Positions 23,289-32,587 of a stretch of 44,420 bases of DNA are shown one piece after another. Source of the DNA: RGVD01 sp040403075 (lineage in GTDB: Bacteria > Bacteroidota > Bacteroidia > UKL13-3); assembly GCA_040403075.1 (NCBI GenBank), contig JBBALJ010000018.1, positions 1 to 44,420 on the forward strand, written 5' to 3'. The notes under the pieces are model-generated. The model ran no database searches and had not been told where the DNA came from. It saw nothing but the letters and a program-made list of their open reading frames with translations. Position numbers and translations under genes: made by a program. Each line of letters opens with the position of its first letter. Position 1 is the stretch's first letter.

Positions 23289-24647
23289 TTAGTCCCTAAG
23301 CCATAGTTCAGGGTTTTGCATCTGTTTTTGTTTATAAATCTCTATGTGTATTTCGGTTTTGTCATCTGGTTCATTGGTATAAACTTCACCGATATTTTGC
23401 TTGGTGCTAACTTTTTCGCCAATCTTTACACTTACATTTTGCAAGTTTGCATACACCGAATAGTATTCACCATGATTAATCAGCACGACCTTTTCCATGC
23501 CTGGAACAGAGAAAATAGCTTTTACAGTTCCTGCAAAAATGGTACGAGCATTTGAACCTTTTCTCACAGAGATATTGACTCCATTGTTATTTGTTTTTAC
23601 GCCCTTGAGCGTGGCATGTGAATGCACGCCAAAACCCTCGCATATGTAGCCATTGTCAACAGGCCAAGGCAAACGTCCTTTGTTGCTTACAAAATCGTTG
23701 CTTAGTTTAAGTGATTCTGGTGATTGAACAAAGGTGTTAGATTCTGTTTTTTTGGTGTCTTTTTTAACGCTTATTCCATTTTTCTTAGCATTCAGCTTTG
23801 CCAAACGCTCTTCTTCTGCTCTGCGCCTAGCCTCTTCGCGAGCTCGCGCTTCTTCAATTTCTTTTGCAATTAATTGAGCAAGTGCTTGCGTTAATTTTTT
23901 GGCTGCTTTTTCGTTATTGCTAATTTCTTTTCTAAGCTCTGTTTCTTTTGCCGAGAGTTGTGTTAATACCTGACTTTCTTCTTTTTTGTCAACTTCCAAT
24001 TCTTTTTTCTCATCTTCTTTAATGCCTGCCAAAGCCATCTTTTGCCTCTTTAGTGCAATCATTTCGTTTATAGTTTCAATGATTGACTTTTGGGTATTAA
24101 GAATAAGTTGTGCTTGTTGCCTGCGATAATCATTAAATTGTTGTAGGTATTTGATTCTTTTAACTGCTTGGTTAAAGCCTTTAGAATTAAAGATGAAAAT
24201 GATTTTGTCAATTGACGAGTGACTTTTGTGAGCCAATAGAATATTATCAGCATAATCTTTTTTGAGGTTAACAACATCTGCTTTTAGCACTTCTATTTGT
24301 TTTCTACTCTCATCAATTTCGAGGGCTAATTCAAATATTTGTTGCCCGATGTTGTTAATTACTTTCTCACGGGTTTTGATTTGAGCAGTAATGGTATTTA
24401 AGGTTTGAAGGCTGGTGTTTTGTTTCTTTTTTGTTTCTTCTAAAACCCTTTTTGTTTCTTCAATTTTTTGCTGTAACTCTTTTCTTTTTTGCTCTAATTC
24501 TTGTTTCTTCTTGCTGTATTTTTGGGCATAGACAGGCGGAGCTAGCAACCAAAAACTAAAAGCTAATAGCCAAATATATTTAATACTGAATTTCTTGGTA
24601 ACTCTTTGGAACACTAAATTGTACTTCTCCTTTTTTATCAAATGCAA
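23289..24647 (-). CDS. EnvC-like murein hydrolase activator with degenerate LytM domain
   Basis: The protein probably works in the periplasm to activate cell-wall amidases at division. After a hydrophobic signal segment (about 24-41) comes a long coiled coil (about 42-290), then a LytM/M23 domain (about 325-450). The zinc ligands are mostly lost. The HxGxD motif reads NNGVN (354-358) and the HxH motif reads EIH (432-434). This is the pattern of non-enzymatic EnvC/NlpD-type activators. ATG 24647 overlaps the upstream DUF4292 gene by 68 bases. No other ATG or GTG precedes the signal segment, so this start, or a rare one nearer 24580, must be used. The coding strand lies in a unit with the lipoprotein gene. 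Confidence 0.8.
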   Translation of the reverse strand: MHLIKKEKYNLVFQRVTKKFSIKYIWLLAFSFWLLAPPVYAQKYSKKKQELEQKRKELQQKIEETKRVLEETKKKQNTSLQTLNTITAQIKTREKVINNIGQQIFELALEIDESRKQIEVLKADVVNLKKDYADNILLAHKSHSSIDKIIFIFNSKGFNQAVKRIKYLQQFNDYRRQQAQLILNTQKSIIETINEMIALKRQKMALAGIKEDEKKELEVDKKEESQVLTQLSAKETELRKEISNNEKAAKKLTQALAQLIAKEIEEARAREEARRRAEEERLAKLNAKKNGISVKKDTKKTESNTFVQSPESLKLSNDFVSNKGRLPWPVDNGYICEGFGVHSHATLKGVKTNNNGVNISVRKGSNARTIFAGTVKAIFSVPGMEKVVLINHGEYYSVYANLQNVSVKIGEKVSTKQNIGEVYTNEPDDKTEIHIEIYKQKQMQNPELWLRD

Positions 24648-25377
24648 AATTGCTTAGTTTAAACTGGCAGGCAACATTTTTTTCGCCCTTAATGTTAATA
24701 GAAATGTTAGCAGGTACCGTATTTGTACCATTTGCTGTAAAATCGCTGTAATCTATCTCTAGGCTTTGTTTTTTAATGGTATCAGCCACAACGCTCTTTC
24801 TGTTTTTGTAGTTAGTTGTATTATAAATATTGGTTTGTATATTTTGATTGAAAAGATAAATCAAAAGTTTTTCGGCACCAGCATTTTCAATGGTTGATTG
24901 CCTAGGATCAGCTTCAAATAGCGCATTGCCTGAAATCATGTTTTGCAATTGAACAAAACTTAGGGGTATATCTGTAAAGTTTTTTAAGTAGTTGAAATTG
25001 GCTGTAATGTGTTTTCGGTTGAGCCTATCCAATAATTGAATTTTTTCTGGAGTTATCATTACTCTAGCCGCTTCAATGCCAAATAAGGCTGTTACTTTCA
25101 TCCAAATGTATTTGTCTTTTTCACAAACAAGCTCTACATCCAAATCGTAAGCGTTTTTTCCATCATTGTATGCCGCTGTTGCATCCGCTTTCACATAGTT
25201 GTAATCATTACGATTTTGTTGGATAAGTTTAAGAGTATTTTCAGCTTCCTCATGTGATGCTTTGCCAGTAATTACAGTAGTATTACTTCCAGAACTTGAT
25301 AGGTTTTTTTTACTTTTACAAGAACCCAAAAACGCGATAGCTATCAAACTTATAATTACATAATGGATTTTATTCAT
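24580..25377 (-). CDS. DUF4292 lipoprotein
   Basis: The 265-residue protein starts with a lipoprotein signal (IAIAFLGSCKSKKN, with the lipobox LGSC), so it is anchored to a membrane facing the periplasm. The body (KADATAAYNDGKNAYDLDV, then KYIWMKVTALFGIEAARVMI) has the beta-rich look of DUF4292, a Bacteroidota family of LolA/LppX-like folds. A lipid or lipoprotein carrier role is inference. It is the first gene of a unit with the EnvC-like gene, which it overlaps, and has a perfect promoter at 25403-25433. Confidence 0.8.
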   Translation of the reverse strand: MNKIHYVIISLIAIAFLGSCKSKKNLSSSGSNTTVITGKASHEEAENTLKLIQQNRNDYNYVKADATAAYNDGKNAYDLDVELVCEKDKYIWMKVTALFGIEAARVMITPEKIQLLDRLNRKHITANFNYLKNFTDIPLSFVQLQNMISGNALFEADPRQSTIENAGAEKLLIYLFNQNIQTNIYNTTNYKNRKSVVADTIKKQSLEIDYSDFTANGTNTVPANISINIKGEKNVACQFKLSNFAFDKKGEVQFSVPKSYQEIQY

Positions 25378-25402
25378 TTCTATTCGGAAGTATTATATTT
25401 CA

Positions 25403-25433
25403 CAAATGTATGATTAACGGGGCAGGTCGCAAA
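25403..25433 (-). promoter_or_regulatory. Promoter of the DUF4292 and EnvC-like genes
   Basis: On the minus strand TTTG (25433-25430), 19 bases, then TACATTTG (25410-25403): one of the best -33/-7 matches in the window, 26 bases before the ATG. Confidence 0.8.
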
Positions 25434-25436
25434 AAA

Positions 25437-25469
25437 TTGCGAGCACTTACCTATAATTCTATATCATTG
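25437..25469 (+). promoter_or_regulatory. Promoter of the carotenoid operon
   Basis: TTG (25437-25439), 22 bases, then TATCATTG (25462-25469), one base off TAnnTTTG. It lies back to back with the DUF4292 promoter. Transcription would start at about 25474, which rules out the TTG at 25474 as the start codon of crtI. Confidence 0.5.
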
Positions 25470-25521
25470 TGGCTTGAGTTTATTAGTAAAACAAACAACA
25501 AATTACCTTGTTAAACAAATT

Positions 25522-27000
25522 GTGAGCAAAAAGAAAATCATTGTTATTGGTGCTGGTATAGCGGGACTAAGCGCTGCATCCTATCTTGCCAAAGATGGGT
25601 ATGATGTGACTGTTTTTGAAAAAAATAGTCAAATAGGAGGCCGTGCGCGCAAGTTCGAAGCTGCTGGATTTACATTTGATATGGGTCCGAGTTGGTATTG
25701 GATGCCCGATGTTTTTGAGAAATTTTATAATGATTTTGGCAAGACCACTTCTGATTTTTATGAGCTAAAACGCTTAGATCCATCTTATAAAGTAGTATGG
25801 AAAAATAACGAAGGCATTAATGTGCCTTCAAATATGTTTGAGTTAGAGGCCTTGTTTGAAAGTTTTGAAAAGGGTAGTGCAGCCAAATTGCAACAATTTT
25901 TGAAAGAAGCAGCTTATAAATATGAAGTGGGAATCAATGATTTGGTTTACAAGCCTAGTTTGAGTCTTTTAGAGTTTGCAGATATGCGTTTGCTAAATGG
26001 CTTGTTGAAAATGGATGTATTGACCAGCATGAAAAAGCATATTCGTCAATATGTTTCACATCCCTTTTTAATTGAGCTCATGGAATTCCCTATCCTTTTT
26101 TTAGGTGCCTTAGCCAAGAACACACCTGCTCTTTATAGCTTGATGAATTATGCAGATATGAGTCTAGGTACCTGGTATCCAATAGGTGGCATGCACAAAA
26201 TTATTGAGGCTTTTGAATCCATTGCCTTAGAGAATGGTGTTAAGATTATTTGTGATGCAGATGTAAGTAAAATCAATGTGTCAGGTTCGATTGCCAAAAG
26301 TGTAACTGTTAATGGGAAAGAAGATATGGCTGATGCTATTGTGGGTGCTGGAGATTATCATCATATAGAGCAAAATCTTTTGGACATAGAGAACAGGCAG
26401 TATTCTGAGAGCTATTGGAATAATAGAAAATTAGCACCAAGTTGTGTCTTGTATTATTTAGGATTGAACAAAAAAATCAAAGGCTTAGAACATCACAATT
26501 TGTTTTTTGATGCTGATTTTGAAAAACATGCTGATGAAATTTATACGAATATCAAATGGCCATCCGATCCTTTGTTTTATGCTTGCGTCACAACTAAAAC
26601 TGATAGCAGTCAAGCACCTACCGGGAGTGAAAACCTATTTCTGTTAGTTCCTATTTCTACTGAACTGACTGAAGATACAGAAGAAACTCGCGATCGTTAT
26701 TTGCAAACCATGATTCAAAGAATAGAAAAACATACGGGACAAAATATTTCTAAGAATATTGTATTTAAGCGTAGTTATTCGATTGCCGATTTTAAAAGTG
26801 ATTACTATTCATTCAAAGGAAATGCCTATGGTTTGGCTAATACTTTAACACAAACCGCCATTTTGAAACCAAAAATAAAATCCAAAAAGCTTACAAATCT
26901 TTACTATGCCGGACAATTAACCGTTCCTGGTCCTGGGGTACCTCCTAGTATTATTAGTGGTAATGTGGTAGCTAATCTAATTAAAAAAGAAATATTTTAA
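25522..27000 (+). CDS. crtI: Phytoene desaturase
   Basis: CrtI introduces double bonds into phytoene, giving coloured carotenes such as lycopene. The FAD-binding motif IIVIGAGIAGLSAASYL starts at residue 6, followed by VFEKNSQIGGRARKFEAAGF. The C-terminal flavin motif is LYYAGQLTVPGPGVPPSIIS, diagnostic for the CrtI family. The number of desaturation steps cannot be read from sequence. The frame is open from 25474, but the promoter lies at 25437-25469, so GTG 25522, which gives the usual short N-terminus and 492 residues, is preferred. It is the first gene of the crtI-crtB-hypothetical-idi operon. Confidence 0.93.
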   Translation: MSKKKIIVIGAGIAGLSAASYLAKDGYDVTVFEKNSQIGGRARKFEAAGFTFDMGPSWYWMPDVFEKFYNDFGKTTSDFYELKRLDPSYKVVWKNNEGINVPSNMFELEALFESFEKGSAAKLQQFLKEAAYKYEVGINDLVYKPSLSLLEFADMRLLNGLLKMDVLTSMKKHIRQYVSHPFLIELMEFPILFLGALAKNTPALYSLMNYADMSLGTWYPIGGMHKIIEAFESIALENGVKIICDADVSKINVSGSIAKSVTVNGKEDMADAIVGAGDYHHIEQNLLDIENRQYSESYWNNRKLAPSCVLYYLGLNKKIKGLEHHNLFFDADFEKHADEIYTNIKWPSDPLFYACVTTKTDSSQAPTGSENLFLLVPISTELTEDTEETRDRYLQTMIQRIEKHTGQNISKNIVFKRSYSIADFKSDYYSFKGNAYGLANTLTQTAILKPKIKSKKLTNLYYAGQLTVPGPGVPPSIISGNVVANLIKKEIF

Positions 27001-27055
27001 CCATTTAAAACAAAAAGCTTCTTTTTTCATTAATATCTTGGTAGAATTGCTATCA

Positions 27056-27895
27056 ATGAAACAACTTTTCGATGACATATCTAGAAAAAGCAGCAAACTA
27101 GTGACTAAGACCTATAGTACGTCTTTCTCATTAGGTATTCGTTTTTTGGCAAATAAATTCCATAATCCGATTTATGCAGTATATGGATTTGTAAGGTTTG
27201 CTGACGAAATAGTTGATTCTTTTCATGGATATGACAAACGCACTTTGCTAGAAGAGTTTAAACAAGAAACTTTCAAAGCCATTGAAAAAGGAATCAGCCT
27301 TAACCCAATTTTAAATAACTTTGCTCAAGTGGTAAATGAATACCATATTGACCCTTGGGCCATTGAAACTTTTTTTAAAAGCATGGAGATGGATTTGGAC
27401 ATGCACACATACGACCAAAATGGCTATGAAGAATACATTCTTGGTTCTGCAGAGGTTGTTGGATTGATGTGTTTAAAGGTTTTTGTAGAAGGTGATGAAG
27501 ATGAATACAATAACTTGAAACACTATGCCATGAAATTAGGGTCGGCATTGCAAAAAATCAATTTCCTGCGCGATTTCAAAGCAGATTCAGATGCATTAGG
27601 CCGTATATATTTCCCTCAATTGAGGAATGGAGCTAGCTTTGATCGCAAAACCAAAAAAGAAATTGAAGCTGATATATTAAAAGATTTTGATTTGGGCTAT
27701 GAAGGTATCAAGAAGCTTCCAAAAAATGCCCGTTTTGGAGTATATGTAGCCTATATATATTATTCGCAATTATTGAATAAAATTATTGACATGCCGCCAA
27801 AGGCATTGTTTGAAGAACGAATCAGGATATCAGATAAAAAGAAATATGCCTTATTTTTTGGTTCTTATTTGCGTCACAGCTTTAATTTGCTTTAA
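27056..27895 (+). CDS. crtB: Phytoene synthase
   Basis: CrtB joins two geranylgeranyl diphosphates head to head into phytoene. Both Asp-rich motifs are present: RFADEIVDSFHG with Asp50 and Asp54, and NFLRDFKADSDALGRIYFP with Asp173 and Asp177. ATG 27056 (MKQLFDDISRKS) is chosen over the TTG at 27038; length is then 279 residues, normal for the family. It is 55 bases after crtI and overlaps the next gene by one base (TAATG). Confidence 0.94.
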   Translation: MKQLFDDISRKSSKLVTKTYSTSFSLGIRFLANKFHNPIYAVYGFVRFADEIVDSFHGYDKRTLLEEFKQETFKAIEKGISLNPILNNFAQVVNEYHIDPWAIETFFKSMEMDLDMHTYDQNGYEEYILGSAEVVGLMCLKVFVEGDEDEYNNLKHYAMKLGSALQKINFLRDFKADSDALGRIYFPQLRNGASFDRKTKKEIEADILKDFDLGYEGIKKLPKNARFGVYVAYIYYSQLLNKIIDMPPKALFEERIRISDKKKYALFFGSYLRHSFNLL

Positions 27896-28359
27896 TGAAT
27901 TTGCGCTTATTATATCTGTTTGTATTTATGAGCAGTAATTTGGTTGCCTCACCCATCGAGGATTTAAGGCGCTTGTTTGATAGAGCCATTAAGAATGAAC
28001 AAGCAGCAGAATTATTGCTACAACAGCCAGTAAGCAATGATATTGAAAGAAACATTTTAATGGGCTACAAAGCGGCCACCCAAATGATAACGGCTAAATA
28101 TTATTTTAACCCTTGGAAAAAACTGCATGTATTTAATGTGGGCAAAGGGCAAATGGAAACAGCCATACAAAATGAACCAAACAACATTGAATTGATTTTT
28201 TTGAGGTACATGATTCAAAAAAACTCTCCTTCTTTTTTACATTACAACAATACAATAGCTTCAGATAAAAAAATCCTATTATTGTCCATCAACAATATTA
28301 AAGACCAAGATTTAAAATCCAGAATTAGTAATTATTTAAAAACAACTGAGAAGCCATAA
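27895..28359 (+). CDS. Small exported protein of the carotenoid operon, unknown function
   Basis: The 154-residue protein has a signal peptide (about 1-18, ending LVAS) and a helical, mostly polar body. The segment LMGYKAATQMITAKYYFNPW is the most distinctive part, and the helices could form TPR-like hairpins. I recognise no named domain. It overlaps the crtB stop by one base and lies 31 bases before idi, so translation is coupled to pigment synthesis. That it takes part in carotenoid handling in the cell envelope is inference from position only. Confidence 0.7.
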   Translation: MNLRLLYLFVFMSSNLVASPIEDLRRLFDRAIKNEQAAELLLQQPVSNDIERNILMGYKAATQMITAKYYFNPWKKLHVFNVGKGQMETAIQNEPNNIELIFLRYMIQKNSPSFLHYNNTIASDKKILLLSINNIKDQDLKSRISNYLKTTEKP

Positions 28360-28390
28360 TATAATGGACTATTAGTTTGATTTGAACAAC

Positions 28391-28912
28391 ATGAGCAAAA
28401 AAGAATATGTCATATTAGTTGATGAAAAGGATAACCAAATTGGTTTGATGGAGAAAGAAGAAGCTCATGTTAAAGCCCTTTTACATCGTGCTTTTTCTGT
28501 TTTTGTTTTTAATGATAAAAATGAATTGTTGCTTCAACAAAGGGCCCATGAAAAGTATCATTCAGGTGGACTTTGGACCAACACTTGTTGCAGTCACCCA
28601 CGCGAGCATGAAACCATAAGTGATGCAGCTCATCGCAGATTGATGGAGGAAATGGGTTTTGATTGCGAGTTGAAAACCATGCATAAATTTATATATAAAG
28701 CTTCTTTTAGTAATGGTCTCACCGAGCATGAATTGGATTATGTTTTAAAAGGTTTTTACCAAGGCGAGGTCCTTCCAAACAAGGATGAAGTTCACAATTA
28801 CAAATGGGTGGATATGGCTTGGTTACTTAACGATATTCATCATAACCCGGACCTATACACAGCTTGGTTTAAATTAATATTAACTGAAAGTGTGAGCTAC
28901 CTAGTTAAGTAA
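28391..28912 (+). CDS. idi: Isopentenyl-diphosphate delta-isomerase, type I (Nudix)
   Basis: IDI converts IPP to DMAPP, the starter for isoprenoid chains, and so feeds the carotenoid genes upstream. The catalytic Cys lies in TNTCCSHPREHE (63-74). The Nudix-type helix is RRLMEEMGF (82-90), and EHELDYVL (112-119) holds the metal-binding Glu residues. ATG 28391 is used rather than the TTG at 28382; length is 173 residues. It is the last gene of the operon. I see no clear terminator in the 139 bases that follow. Confidence 0.94.
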   Translation: MSKKEYVILVDEKDNQIGLMEKEEAHVKALLHRAFSVFVFNDKNELLLQQRAHEKYHSGGLWTNTCCSHPREHETISDAAHRRLMEEMGFDCELKTMHKFIYKASFSNGLTEHELDYVLKGFYQGEVLPNKDEVHNYKWVDMAWLLNDIHHNPDLYTAWFKLILTESVSYLVK

Positions 28913-29051
28913 GATATTGTAAAGACGTTTAATTAAGAGTTATCATAATAATACGCTAATAGCAATAGTCTAGAGGCTCTCTTAAAACTATATTAATAAA
29001 AATTTATAACTTTTAGGAACAATTTGAAATATTAAAAAAATTGGCATTGAA

Positions 29052-30521
29052 TTATCTCAATAAACTAACATTACCAGATAATTTATATGTTTTAATATTG
29101 TCAATATCTGAGTAATTAATTATATAGAAATAAACATCAGACGCATAATCTCCTCCGTCCCAGCCTTGTCTTAAATCATTTGATTGAAAAACCTGCTGAC
29201 CCCATTTGTTGTATATGGTAAGGTTATAATTATATATTTGAACGCCTTTAGGTAAAAATACCCCATTAATTTCATCACCATTAGGTGTAAAGGCATTTGG
29301 TACAAAAAGTCTACTATCGCATATTTTTACTTGTATACTATCTGATATCATACAATTATTCAAATAAGCATTTATTTTGTAATTTCCGCCTCGAAATACA
29401 CTTATTGATTTAGTGGTTTCATTTGTTGACCAAAGATATCTTAATGCATCTATATTCGGGCTAATATCTATATGGTTTTCATAACAAAAACTAGTGTCTG
29501 TTCGTAGAATTTTTAAATTGGTATCAAAGACTTTTATTTCTAATGAATCAATTAAACCAAAAGATTCTTCAAATAAGTAAATAGTTTGATTTGACTTTGG
29601 TTTAATAAATAAAGTGTCTTCCTTTGAAAAAGAATTATTACCATTCCTATCAGAACTCCACCAATGGATGGTATCTAAATTTAGGGCGATTAACTGAATA
29701 GAATCATTCAAGCAAATGTTGGTTTTATCTGCCCATATTTTTTTTTGTAATTCAATGACATCTATATCATCTATGAAAAAATTCAAAAACTGAGGCTTAT
29801 ATTGGTTTGGTAAATTGGGAGTAAATTTTTGAAGAAGGCTATCTTCAAAATAATTTCCGAATTGCAAATAATCATAATCATGGTCGGCTTTAAAAATGGA
29901 TGTTATGTTATACCATTTTTTTTCTTTTATAATGGTATCAGTATATACATGTGCTTTATTGGACAAGTCTTGGTAGTGCGGACCAAAAATATCGCTGTAA
30001 CCCCTTATCACATTTCTTCCCTTATAGAAATTAATACCAAATTTATTAATAGCAAAGTAATTACTATCAGTGGGTGCGATTTTAAAAGAAACTTTGTATT
30101 TAGTGCCTATTTTCATTGGTTTGGTTAGATAACTACCCCAAAATGGTCTATAATAGGTCTTAAAACGAAATGGGTCAACTATAACAGTATATCTAGCATA
30201 TGCATTGCCTGTAGCTGCCGGCATATTTCCCCAAAAGTTTTTTGGAACAGAACAACAATCATCAGGCTTTGAACATGAATTGTTATATTCGTTCGAATAG
30301 GTTTGGTTGGGAATATATCCAGAATAATCTAATGACCAATTGTAAATAAAAAAAGCTAATCCTTTTCCATCTGTGTTGTTTGAGCCACCATATTCCCATT
30401 GAGGACATCTAAAATAATTTTCAAAGCTTGGATTAGGCACGAGGTTATTTTGAGCAAATAATCCACAACTATTAGCAATTGCAATGAGTAAAAAAATATT
30501 TCTAAATAATTTGCCTTTCAT
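29052..30521 (-). CDS. Large surface protein with type IX secretion type B sorting domain
   Basis: The 489-residue protein has a signal peptide (about 1-24, ending GLFA before Gln). The N-terminal part (NNLVPNPSFENYFRCPQWEY) is typical of Bacteroidota surface proteins that begin with a carbohydrate-binding-like beta sandwich (about 25-240). Ig-like or PKD-like repeats follow (about 245-400). The C-terminus (VPNAFTPNGDEINGVFLP to LSGNVSLLR) is a gliding-motility-associated type B (CHU_C) sorting domain. Its ligand is unknown. ATG 30521 is the start: the earlier in-frame ATG at 30536 lies inside a long hairpin (30528-30569). It follows the 669-residue type IX protein on the same strand. Confidence 0.85.
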   Translation of the reverse strand: MKGKLFRNIFLLIAIANSCGLFAQNNLVPNPSFENYFRCPQWEYGGSNNTDGKGLAFFIYNWSLDYSGYIPNQTYSNEYNNSCSKPDDCCSVPKNFWGNMPAATGNAYARYTVIVDPFRFKTYYRPFWGSYLTKPMKIGTKYKVSFKIAPTDSNYFAINKFGINFYKGRNVIRGYSDIFGPHYQDLSNKAHVYTDTIIKEKKWYNITSIFKADHDYDYLQFGNYFEDSLLQKFTPNLPNQYKPQFLNFFIDDIDVIELQKKIWADKTNICLNDSIQLIALNLDTIHWWSSDRNGNNSFSKEDTLFIKPKSNQTIYLFEESFGLIDSLEIKVFDTNLKILRTDTSFCYENHIDISPNIDALRYLWSTNETTKSISVFRGGNYKINAYLNNCMISDSIQVKICDSRLFVPNAFTPNGDEINGVFLPKGVQIYNYNLTIYNKWGQQVFQSNDLRQGWDGGDYASDVYFYIINYSDIDNIKTYKLSGNVSLLR

Positions 30522-30527
30522 TTTTGT

Positions 30528-30569
30528 AAGAATCAATTGCCCAAAATATTAATTGGGCAATTGATTCTT
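30528..30569. repeat. Perfect 17-base hairpin between two type IX secreted protein genes
   Basis: Arms 30528-30544 and 30553-30569 are exact complements with an eight-base loop. On the plus strand the stem runs into a T-rich tract; on the minus strand it is followed by ACAAAA and the ATG at 30521. It may end transcription coming from the plus strand, or control translation of the minus-strand gene, whose start codon is 6 bases away. Confidence 0.75.
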
Positions 30570-30577
30570 TATTTTTT

Positions 30578-32587
30578 TTATTCAATAATAATTTTTGAGG
30601 TGTGTATACTTTCTTCTGTTTTAACTTTCAAAAGGTAAACGCCTGCATTTATTTCAGCTATGTCTAACTTGATATCAGTTGTTTTAGAGATATAATTCAA
30701 ATCTGTAAACACTTTTATAGCTTTCCCTTCAATATTATATAATGTTATTTCAATATTGTTATTGCTACTTGTATTTACAAAGATATAGTCTTTAGCTGGA
30801 TTTGGAAATACTTTAATCTTATCTGTATTTGCTATGTCATCTACTGTACTTTTTTGATTATTTATGTTTTCGCCACTTAATCTAGGAACACTCAGCACAC
30901 TTGCATAAAAATGAGATGGAGAGCCTACCTGTTGTAAAGGGTTTTCTTCATAAGCACCCACAGCATAGCTATAGTCGTAATCATTTTCTGGTGGAGTATA
31001 TTCATTATATTCATTTTGCAAGGCAATATACCCTTGCTCATCCTCCTTTAATTGTATGTTGTCAATTGTTGCTATGTCACCATTATTTACAGACAATATT
31101 TGCTCGTCTTCAATATCAATGTTTGTGCCTTGCATGCCTCCAGCTAACCATCTATACCAAGTCAATTGGTCTAAATAAACCAGTATTCTACCATTATTTG
31201 TAAAATTAGGCCTAGATTCGCTAGTATCATTGTTTCTTATAGAAAGATTAATATAGTTTCTAGTGGTTGGGTTATTTATGGCTATAATGCCAGTTCTACC
31301 TCTGTAACGACCCGCAGTTGGATTAACGATATAACCACCTGTGCTATTTACAATAAATGTATTTCGAGTTACAATGTTATTATTTTGACTTACATAATCA
31401 ACGATACTTGTTGCTGCAGCGGGCAATGGTTCAAAGTAATTCCCTCTATTGGGTCTCCAAGTTTCATTAAGCCTAGCTAGCATGCATATTACAGGCATTG
31501 GCGAACCACCATACATATGAAATTGCAAAGGCCATTGTGTTTGACCTACATACCATTTAGGGTCTGGCACTATCCAAGGCATGTATACATCTTTTGTTTC
31601 GCCTGCTGTAAATGAACCAATACTTATTGGAGTAATTGCCGAACCCAAATCATATTTATCAACAATTGTATGTTCAGCACCTAATGGCTTTCTGTCTTTT
31701 GGATCATTTGAACCAATTGGAAATGTTACATAATTATTTATTCCCACATTTTGTCTTCCAAAATACTCCCAATCTTTTTGCCAAGGTTCCCACACACGTG
31801 CAATGGTCCAATACAAATTAAGATTAGATGCTGGCGTGGCAACACAACTTCTGTTTCTCACTGTTACATAATTATAATTAGCATTTTGTAGTGGTGTTGC
31901 TATACTATTCATTGGGTTTTCATGAGCACGATTAATTGGTGTAGTAAGCTTATTTCTGTTCCATATGTCATTGCTTTGTGTTATGTCTGCCGCAGTAGGA
32001 TTAGGAGTAGTTCTCCACCAACTCATCCAAAATGGTTCTTCGCCTCTATCTAAGGCATTATCTCTTAGATATAAATCAGGTGTGTTTGTAACATTTAAAT
32101 TGTAGGTAGATTGGTTTGCTATAGTTTGTGTTGTAGCATTCTCATTTATCTTTAAATTTATACCCGACCAATCCAATATAGTACGCCCAATCATATCAGT
32201 TATTTTATATTCGATTTTATAATTGTTGCAATTACTAGCACTATTGGTTACCAATAACGAATATCCAAGTTGAATATTTGCTGGATTTGACGGTGTACAA
32301 TTTATGAACTGATTTAAGCTGCTTTGAAAGGCTTGTCCATTCATAGTACCATCAAAAAAAACAATATTATTACCTGTCGTGCGAATACTAAATGTATATA
32401 TACCTGCAGCTCCAAATAATGGTATTTCAACTGCTTTATTAGTTGCAGCAGCCTGATTAACTGGTTTGAAAGGGATTATTATAGGGTCATTCAATAGTAA
32501 TTGAGCATAGTGTATGTTAAAAAGAAAAAGGAAAAGTATCGTTAATTTAACTCTACTTCTAAAATTTTTTGTGAAGATTTTTTTCAT
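30578..32587 (-). CDS. Large type IX secreted protein with type A sorting domain
   Basis: The 669-residue protein has a basic n-region and signal peptide (about 1-28, ending HYA before Gln). The middle part includes DLYLRDNALDRGEEPFWMSW and NYVTVRNRSCVATPASNLNL, a CARDB/Ig-like region often found in Bacteroidota secreted proteins next to proteases. No HExxH or other protease motif is present here. The last 80 residues (IKVFPNPAKDYIFVNTSSNN to KTEESIHTSKIIIE) are a type A sorting domain, so the protein is exported by type IX secretion. The function of the central region is unknown. Confidence 0.8.
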   Translation of the reverse strand: MKKIFTKNFRSRVKLTILFLFLFNIHYAQLLLNDPIIIPFKPVNQAAATNKAVEIPLFGAAGIYTFSIRTTGNNIVFFDGTMNGQAFQSSLNQFINCTPSNPANIQLGYSLLVTNSASNCNNYKIEYKITDMIGRTILDWSGINLKINENATTQTIANQSTYNLNVTNTPDLYLRDNALDRGEEPFWMSWWRTTPNPTAADITQSNDIWNRNKLTTPINRAHENPMNSIATPLQNANYNYVTVRNRSCVATPASNLNLYWTIARVWEPWQKDWEYFGRQNVGINNYVTFPIGSNDPKDRKPLGAEHTIVDKYDLGSAITPISIGSFTAGETKDVYMPWIVPDPKWYVGQTQWPLQFHMYGGSPMPVICMLARLNETWRPNRGNYFEPLPAAATSIVDYVSQNNNIVTRNTFIVNSTGGYIVNPTAGRYRGRTGIIAINNPTTRNYINLSIRNNDTSESRPNFTNNGRILVYLDQLTWYRWLAGGMQGTNIDIEDEQILSVNNGDIATIDNIQLKEDEQGYIALQNEYNEYTPPENDYDYSYAVGAYEENPLQQVGSPSHFYASVLSVPRLSGENINNQKSTVDDIANTDKIKVFPNPAKDYIFVNTSSNNNIEITLYNIEGKAIKVFTDLNYISKTTDIKLDIAEINAGVYLLKVKTEESIHTSKIIIE

